NCBI GenBank assembly: GCA_024409165.1
Contig: JAKSUE010000077.1
Location: 1-6,746 of the forward strand
Length of the DNA: 6,746 nt
Direction: 5' to 3'
From: an archaeon
GTDB taxonomy: Archaea; Methanobacteriota; Methanobacteria; Methanobacteriales; Methanobacteriaceae
Shown one piece after another: positions 1 to 3,959 of this stretch. The translations under genes were made by a program, and so were the position numbers. Position 1 is the first letter of the stretch. The number at the start of each line of letters is the position of its first letter. The notes under the pieces are model-generated. The model did no database searches. It saw only the letters and a program-made list of their open reading frames with translations, and was not told where the DNA came from.

Positions 1-1617
1 CCACCTTTAGTAGCTATTGTTTTAGCATTTGTTACTAAAGAGACTATTTTATCTTTATTCTTAGGTGTATTTGTAGGAGAATTTATGATTTGTATTAATA
101 ATGTAAACATTTTTGAAACTATTATTAATGCATTTATTAGTTTATGTAGTCACATTGTAGGAAGTTTAGCAGATCCTTGGAATGCAGGTATTATTCTCCA
201 ATGTTTACTTATTGGAGGAGTAATCCAATTAGTATCTAAAATGGGTGGAGCAAAAGCATTAGCTACTGCTTTATCTAAATATGCTAAAACCCCAACTTCT
301 GCACAACTTATTACCTGGGTTTTAGGTATTTGTGTTTTCTTTGACGATTATGCAAACTCCTTAATCGTAGGTCCTATTATGAGACCTGTTATGGATAAAC
401 TTCATGTATCCAGAGAAAAATTAGCATTTGTAGTAGACGCAACTGCAGCGCCTATTGCAGGTATTATGATTATTTCTACTTGGATTGGTTTAGAATTAAG
501 TTTAATTAAAGATGGGTTAACTGCTATTGGGTTTACCCAAATGAGTGCTTTTGGTATGTTTTTACAGACCATTCCATACAGATTCTATAATATTTTTATT
601 TTAATCTTTATTGTAATTACTGCAATTACTTTGTATGAATTTGGTCCAATGAAAGATGCTGAAATTAGAGCTCGTAAAAGAAAAGAAGATGAACCTGTTG
701 TTGATGAAGGCGGAATTGCTGGTTTTGAGGATGTAGAACCAGCACCTGGTGCAAAATTAACTGTATGGAATGCTATTATTCCTATTGGAACTTTAATTGT
801 TTCAGCACTTCTTGCATTCTACTGGAGTGGATATACCACTATTTTAGCTGGTACTGACCAAGCTCTTATCACCTTAATGCAAACTGCTCCATTATCCTTT
901 AATGGTATTTTTGAAGCATTATCTGCTTCTGATGCATCTGTTGCATTGCTTCAATCTGCACTTCTTGCTTCTATTGTTGCTATTGTTATGGCTGTTGGTG
1001 AAAGTATCTACACCTTTGGTGAAGCAATTAACGTCTGGATTGACGGTATGAAAACCATTGTTATTACTGGGGTAATTTTACTTTTAGCATGGTCTTTAGG
1101 TGCTGTAATTGGAGATGTTGGAACTGCTGATTACTTAGTAGGAATCCTTTCCTCAACCATCCCATACTGGACTGTTCCTGCATTAATCTTCATCTTAGGT
1201 GCAATTATTTCCTTCGCAACTGGTACTGCATATGGTACTATGACTATCTTAATGCCTCTTGCAATTCCTCTTGCATGGAATATTAAACCTGAATTCGGAT
1301 TCTTAGTTACTGCAATCAGTGCAGTATTAACTGGTGCTATCTTCGGTGACCACTGTTCACCAATTTCCGATACAACAATTATGTCTTCCATGGGATCTGG
1401 TTGTAACCATATTGCCCATGTAAACACTCAGATATACTATGCAATATTTGTAGCTGTTGTTACTATTGTTGTTGGTTACATCCCTGCTGGTTTCGGTATA
1501 CCATGGTATGTTTCCCTTATTGCAGCTGTTGTTGTAATGTATGTAGGTCTTAAATTAATCGGTGAAAAAGTACCTGCTACTATTGAAGAAGATACTGATG
1601 CAAGTTCTGGTAAATAA
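1..1617 (+). CDS. Na+/H+ antiporter, NhaC family (5' end outside window)
   Basis: This is a polytopic membrane protein of the NhaC family (Pfam Na_H_antiporter, COG1757), expected to exchange cytoplasmic Na+ for external H+. The frame is open from base 1 through the in-frame ATG at 85. The 28 codons before that ATG (PPLVAIVLAFVTKETIL..., then LGVFVGEF) read as the conserved first membrane helix of the family, so the true start lies upstream and probably only a short N-terminus is missing; 538 codons are visible. Family hallmarks are FFDDYANSLIVGPIMRP (from nt 337), REKLAFVVDATAAP followed by STWIG, and GDHCSPISDTTIMSS (from nt 1345) followed by HVNTQIYYA; these carry the acidic and polar residues expected for ion handling. 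A charged loop (MKDAEIRARKRKEDEP..., nt 649-750) splits the two membrane halves, and the C-terminus is short and acidic. Relatives include malate/lactate exchangers such as MleN, so the exact substrate is not certain; no gene symbol is assigned for that reason. Confidence 0.93.
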   Translation, partial: PPLVAIVLAFVTKETILSLFLGVFVGEFMICINNVNIFETIINAFISLCSHIVGSLADPWNAGIILQCLLIGGVIQLVSKMGGAKALATALSKYAKTPTSAQLITWVLGICVFFDDYANSLIVGPIMRPVMDKLHVSREKLAFVVDATAAPIAGIMIISTWIGLELSLIKDGLTAIGFTQMSAFGMFLQTIPYRFYNIFILIFIVITAITLYEFGPMKDAEIRARKRKEDEPVVDEGGIAGFEDVEPAPGAKLTVWNAIIPIGTLIVSALLAFYWSGYTTILAGTDQALITLMQTAPLSFNGIFEALSASDASVALLQSALLASIVAIVMAVGESIYTFGEAINVWIDGMKTIVITGVILLLAWSLGAVIGDVGTADYLVGILSSTIPYWTVPALIFILGAIISFATGTAYGTMTILMPLAIPLAWNIKPEFGFLVTAISAVLTGAIFGDHCSPISDTTIMSSMGSGCNHIAHVNTQIYYAIFVAVVTIVVGYIPAGFGIPWYVSLIAAVVVMYVGLKLIGEKVPATIEEDTDASSGK

Positions 1618-1632
1618 TTAAACTTTAAATTT

Positions 1633-1678
1633 AATTAATTAAGTTATTTTAACTTAATTAATTTTCTATTTTTTTTAA
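1633..1678 (+). terminator. Hairpin plus T-tract terminator of the antiporter gene
   Basis: Sixteen bases after the antiporter stop codon lies a perfect 14-bp inverted repeat, AATTAATTAAGTTA at 1633-1646 and its complement at 1650-1663, with a 3-base TTT loop. It is followed by TTTTC and an eight-T run, with more T-runs beyond. The stem is almost all A/T and so thermally weak. Archaeal termination depends mainly on the U-tract, so the T-runs may matter more than the stem. Confidence 0.6.
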
Positions 1679-1720
1679 TTTTTTAATTAATTTCTCTTAT
1701 TTTATTAGTCTTTTTTTAAT

Positions 1721-1807
1721 TTTTCTATTTTATTCAGTATTTTAGTTATTTTATCCTTATTTTTGCTAGTTTATTCAACTTTTTATTTATTTTTTCTATT
1801 TTATTCA
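1721..1807. repeat. Diverged T-rich direct repeat, period about 71 bases
   Basis: The 16-base string TTTTCTATTTTATTCA occurs identically at 1721-1736 and 1792-1807. Each copy is followed by a similar but diverged stretch (GTATTTTAGTTATTTTA against TTATTTTACCTATTTTT). The second copy runs on into a T-run and the 1850-1870 region. The composition is so skewed that chance or slippage could produce this, and no function is claimed. Confidence 0.4.
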
Positions 1808-1858
1808 TTATTTTACCTATTTTTTTTAATTTTCTTTTTAATTTGAGGAGATTTTTTT

Positions 1859-1873
1859 AAAAAACTTTTTATA
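1859..1873 (+). promoter_or_regulatory. Candidate upstream archaeal promoter (BRE plus TATA)
   Basis: The string AAAAAACTTTTTATA resembles the methanogen box A layout: a purine-rich BRE, then a TATA element ending in TTTATA. It starts inside a perfect 12-bp T6A6 palindrome at 1853-1864. If used, it would place a transcription start near 1895. That would give the downstream symporter an untranslated leader of about 270 bases, or give rise to a separate short transcript. The evidence is weak because TATA-like strings are common in this spacer. Confidence 0.25.
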
Positions 1874-2117
1874 CTTGAATGAACTAACTTAATAATATTG
1901 TACTAAATTTAATATTTTTTTGAATATTTTTTGATATAAATAACATTTTTTGAATTTATTTTGTTTATATTGTAACTTTGTTAAATATTATTCAATTTAA
2001 GTGTGAGTGTTATTATTTACTTGTATTTTGAATATTTGTTTGTTCATTATTACTTGTTTTAAGATATTATTTTTTCATTGGATAACTTTTTGTTAGATTG
2101 TTTATTCAATGATTTTT

Positions 2118-2127
2118 TAGTATAAAT
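2118..2127 (+). promoter_or_regulatory. Candidate TATA box for the canonical symporter gene
   Basis: TAGTATAAAT lies about 40 bases before the start codon of the canonical symporter. An archaeal start about 25 bases downstream would fall near 2145-2150, leaving a short leader that still includes the ribosome-binding site at 2154. The geometry fits, but the sequence upstream (GATTTTT) is a poor BRE. The alternative promoter is the element at 1859-1873. Confidence 0.4.
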
Positions 2128-2153
2128 TTTATTTATTTAATTAACATATTATT

Positions 2154-2159
2154 GGTGAT
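2154..2159 (+). promoter_or_regulatory. Ribosome-binding site of the canonical symporter
   Basis: GGTGAT is a perfect complement to the AUCACC part of the archaeal 16S rRNA 3' end. It sits three bases before the ATG at 2163, which supports that ATG as the start. Confidence 0.75.
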
Positions 2160-2162
2160 ATA

Positions 2163-3668
2163 ATGGCTGAAGAAAATAGATCCCAATGGAACTCAAGATT
2201 TGGTTTCATGATGGCTATGATCGGTTCTGCTGTTGGTTTAGGTAATATTTGGAGATTCCCAAATGTTATTTACTTTAACGGTGGAGGATCATTCTTGATT
2301 CCTTATATTGTAGCTTTGTTCCTTTTAGGGATTTCATTTGTTATGGTAGAATATGCTTTAGGTTATAGATTTAAATCTTCTATCAGTAAAATTTTATATT
2401 CTATCCATCAAAAACTCGAACCTGTAGGTTGGGTTGTCTTACTTATTATTTTCCTAATCTTAACATACTATGTTTGTGTAGTTGGTTGGGATTTAATTTA
2501 TTTCTTATTAAGTTTCTCTAAAGGATGGGGTGCTGACCCTAATACTTACTTTGCTGTAAATGTTTTACAAGCTTCAGCAGGTATTGAAGGAATCACTACT
2601 TTTGTTCCAGGAGTACTTATTGCAGTTTTCATAATCTGGTTAGTAATTTTCACTATTACTCAATCTGATCTTAACAAAGGTATTGAATTTGTAAGTAAAA
2701 TTTTAATTCCTGTACTCTGTCTTATGGTAGTTATTATTGTAGTATTCTCTCTTACTTTACCTGGTGCAGGTGTAGGGCTTACACAGTTGTTTACTCCTGA
2801 TTGGAATCAACTACTTAACTTTAATGTATGGTTAGCTGCATTTGGACAAATTGTATTCTCTCTTAGTTTAGGTATGGCAATTGCTGTTACTTATTCAAGT
2901 TACCTTCCAGATGGTTCTAAATTAGTTGACAGTGCTTTAACTGTTGCATTCTCTAACTCTGCATTTGAAGTATTCAACTCTGTTGGTGTATTTGCTATCT
3001 TAGGATTTATGAGTGTTGCAAGTGCTATTCCAATTAGTGGAATTATTACTGAAGGTTCCTATATGGGACTTGCATTTATTGTATTCCCTCAAGTATTTAA
3101 TGTAATGGGTGCTTATGCATTTATTATTGGACCATTGTTCTTTGGATGTATTTTATTTGCAGGTATAACATCTGCAATTGCACTTGTAGAACCTATTTCC
3201 TTAACTATTACTGAGAAGTTCAATATTAAACGTAATAAGTCTGCTGCTTTAGTTTGTGGTCTTGGATTATTAGTATCCTTATTATTCACTACACAAGCAG
3301 GTCTCTTTATCTTAACTGCATTTGATACATTCTTAAACAACTTCGCATTATTACTTACTATTGTAATTGAATGTATTATCTTCGGTTGGATTTACGACTT
3401 CGATAAACTTATTGAAACCATGAACGAATATTCCACTATTAAAGTAGGTAAAACTTGGAAATTTATTATCAGATATGCACTTCCAATTTGTATCTTAATC
3501 TTCTGGATTAGTGGTGTAGGTAACCTTATCTTTGACTTTGACCCTGTAAGTCAAATAATTATGGTAATTTTAGCTATTGTACTTGTAGGTGGATCTATCA
3601 TCCTCTCTATCTTACCAGCTAAAAACGATAATTATTACAAAGTTTTAGATAGTGTCAGAGGTAAATAA
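2163..3668 (+). CDS. Sodium-dependent symporter, NSS/SNF family (LeuT fold)
   Basis: This 501-residue, 12-helix membrane protein is probably a Na+-coupled importer of amino acids or similar solutes. TM1 has the signature GSAVGLGNIWRFP (21-33), followed by NGGGSFLIPY (39-48). By comparison with LeuT as remembered, all key positions are present. Na1 site: A23, N28, S233, N265. Na2 site: G21, V24, A333, T336, S337. Substrate-carboxylate Tyr: Y103. Outer gate: R31/D388. Inner gate: R6 and W9 with E351. The pocket (I99, F232, S235, M238, L341) is hydrophobic, suggesting a hydrophobic or mid-sized amino acid; this is an inference. E269 stands at LeuT E290, which predicts chloride independence. Length equals the usual bacterial/archaeal NSS size. 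The gene has its own ribosome site and a strong 3' hairpin, so it is probably monocistronic. The Na+/H+ antiporter upstream could help maintain its driving gradient. The exact substrate cannot be read from sequence. Confidence 0.95.
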   Translation: MAEENRSQWNSRFGFMMAMIGSAVGLGNIWRFPNVIYFNGGGSFLIPYIVALFLLGISFVMVEYALGYRFKSSISKILYSIHQKLEPVGWVVLLIIFLILTYYVCVVGWDLIYFLLSFSKGWGADPNTYFAVNVLQASAGIEGITTFVPGVLIAVFIIWLVIFTITQSDLNKGIEFVSKILIPVLCLMVVIIVVFSLTLPGAGVGLTQLFTPDWNQLLNFNVWLAAFGQIVFSLSLGMAIAVTYSSYLPDGSKLVDSALTVAFSNSAFEVFNSVGVFAILGFMSVASAIPISGIITEGSYMGLAFIVFPQVFNVMGAYAFIIGPLFFGCILFAGITSAIALVEPISLTITEKFNIKRNKSAALVCGLGLLVSLLFTTQAGLFILTAFDTFLNNFALLLTIVIECIIFGWIYDFDKLIETMNEYSTIKVGKTWKFIIRYALPICILIFWISGVGNLIFDFDPVSQIIMVILAIVLVGGSIILSILPAKNDNYYKVLDSVRGK

Positions 3669-3679
3669 GTTAAATTAAA

Positions 3680-3729
3680 GTTTTGAAAGTTTATCTTTCA
3701 AAACATATTTTTTATTTTTTTATTTTTTT
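3680..3729 (+). terminator. Hairpin plus T-tract terminator of the canonical symporter
   Basis: Eleven bases past the stop codon is a perfect 10-bp inverted repeat, GTTTTGAAAG at 3680-3689 and CTTTCAAAAC at 3695-3704, around the loop TTTAT. Three T-runs of six to seven bases follow (3708-3729), broken by single A residues. This is the clearest terminator in the window. Confidence 0.8.
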
Positions 3730-3779
3730 AATCCTTATTTTGATTATTATTTAATTAATTCTTATTATTTTGGCTTTTT

Positions 3780-3801
3780 AATAGTTTACTAGTAAACTAT
3801 T
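3780..3801. repeat. Perfect 22-bp palindrome, possible operator
   Basis: Two inverted 11-base halves (AATAGTTTACT and its complement) meet at CTAG with no spacer. The palindrome lies about 50 bases past the terminator T-runs of the canonical symporter and about 80 bases before the TATA box of the next gene. Exact dyad symmetry without a loop is more typical of a dimeric regulator's site than of a hairpin, although T-runs follow it and a second terminator is possible. Its 9-base half AATAGTTTA recurs at 3886-3894, abutting that TATA box. Confidence 0.55.
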
Positions 3802-3878
3802 TTTATTTTAGTTATTTTGATTTTATTTTAATACTTTTCATATGCACTATAATAATCTTTTTAAATATTAAATAATAG

Positions 3879-3890
3879 ATATATAAATAG
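3879..3890 (+). promoter_or_regulatory. TATA-box promoter of the long symporter-like gene
   Basis: ATATATAAATAG contains a near-ideal archaeal TATA box (TATATAAA, 3880-3887) preceded by an A-rich stretch that could serve as BRE. A start about 25 bases downstream would fall near 3905-3910, giving a leader of about 50 bases with the strong ribosome site at 3947. The bases just after the box repeat half of the 3780-3801 palindrome. Confidence 0.55.
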
Positions 3891-3946
3891 TTTATTTGTT
3901 AATTAGTGTATTAACATTATTTTTACTATATTATTATGATTAATTG

Positions 3947-3954
3947 AAGGAGGT
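3947..3954 (+). promoter_or_regulatory. Strong ribosome-binding site that decides a GTG start
   Basis: AAGGAGGT matches the anti-Shine-Dalgarno sequence over most of its length. It is followed by ATAATGTG, in which ATG (3958) and GTG (3960) overlap in different frames. Measured from the shared GGT, GTG is six bases downstream, close to the seven bases used by the canonical symporter, whereas ATG is only four bases away. Only GTG opens the long protein; the frame from ATG stops after 16 codons, at 4006-4008. Confidence 0.75.
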
Positions 3955-3959
3955 ATAAT

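Larger units (their letters stand above)
1664..2117. other. T-rich intergenic spacer without a recognisable gene
   Basis: This spacer separates the antiporter from the first symporter. I find no reading frame with a plausible start, ribosome site and length on either strand; for example, the ATG at 1879 meets a stop after two codons. I also see no tRNA-like or rRNA-like segment. The plus strand is dominated by T between about 1664 and 1860. The second half contains A/T motifs such as ATTTTTTGA, seen at about 1914, 1926 and 1945. Long T-rich spacers of this kind are ordinary in AT-rich methanogens. A small RNA cannot be excluded. Confidence 0.6.

Noticed and set aside
1131..1427. 98-codon minus-strand frame inside the antiporter gene
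   Set aside because: It lies wholly opposite the strongly conserved C-terminal half of the antiporter, has no ribosome site, and its sequence is not protein-like. It is a shadow of the real frame.
1618..2162. CRISPR array, insertion sequence or tRNA in the large spacer
   Set aside because: There are no regularly spaced conserved repeats with unique spacers, no transposase frame or terminal inverted repeats, and no cloverleaf or GC-rich RNA island. The apparent repeats are T-rich low-complexity sequence.
3113..3340. 75-codon minus-strand frame inside the canonical symporter
   Set aside because: It is opposite TM8-TM10 coding sequence with conserved symporter motifs on the plus strand, and has no start context.
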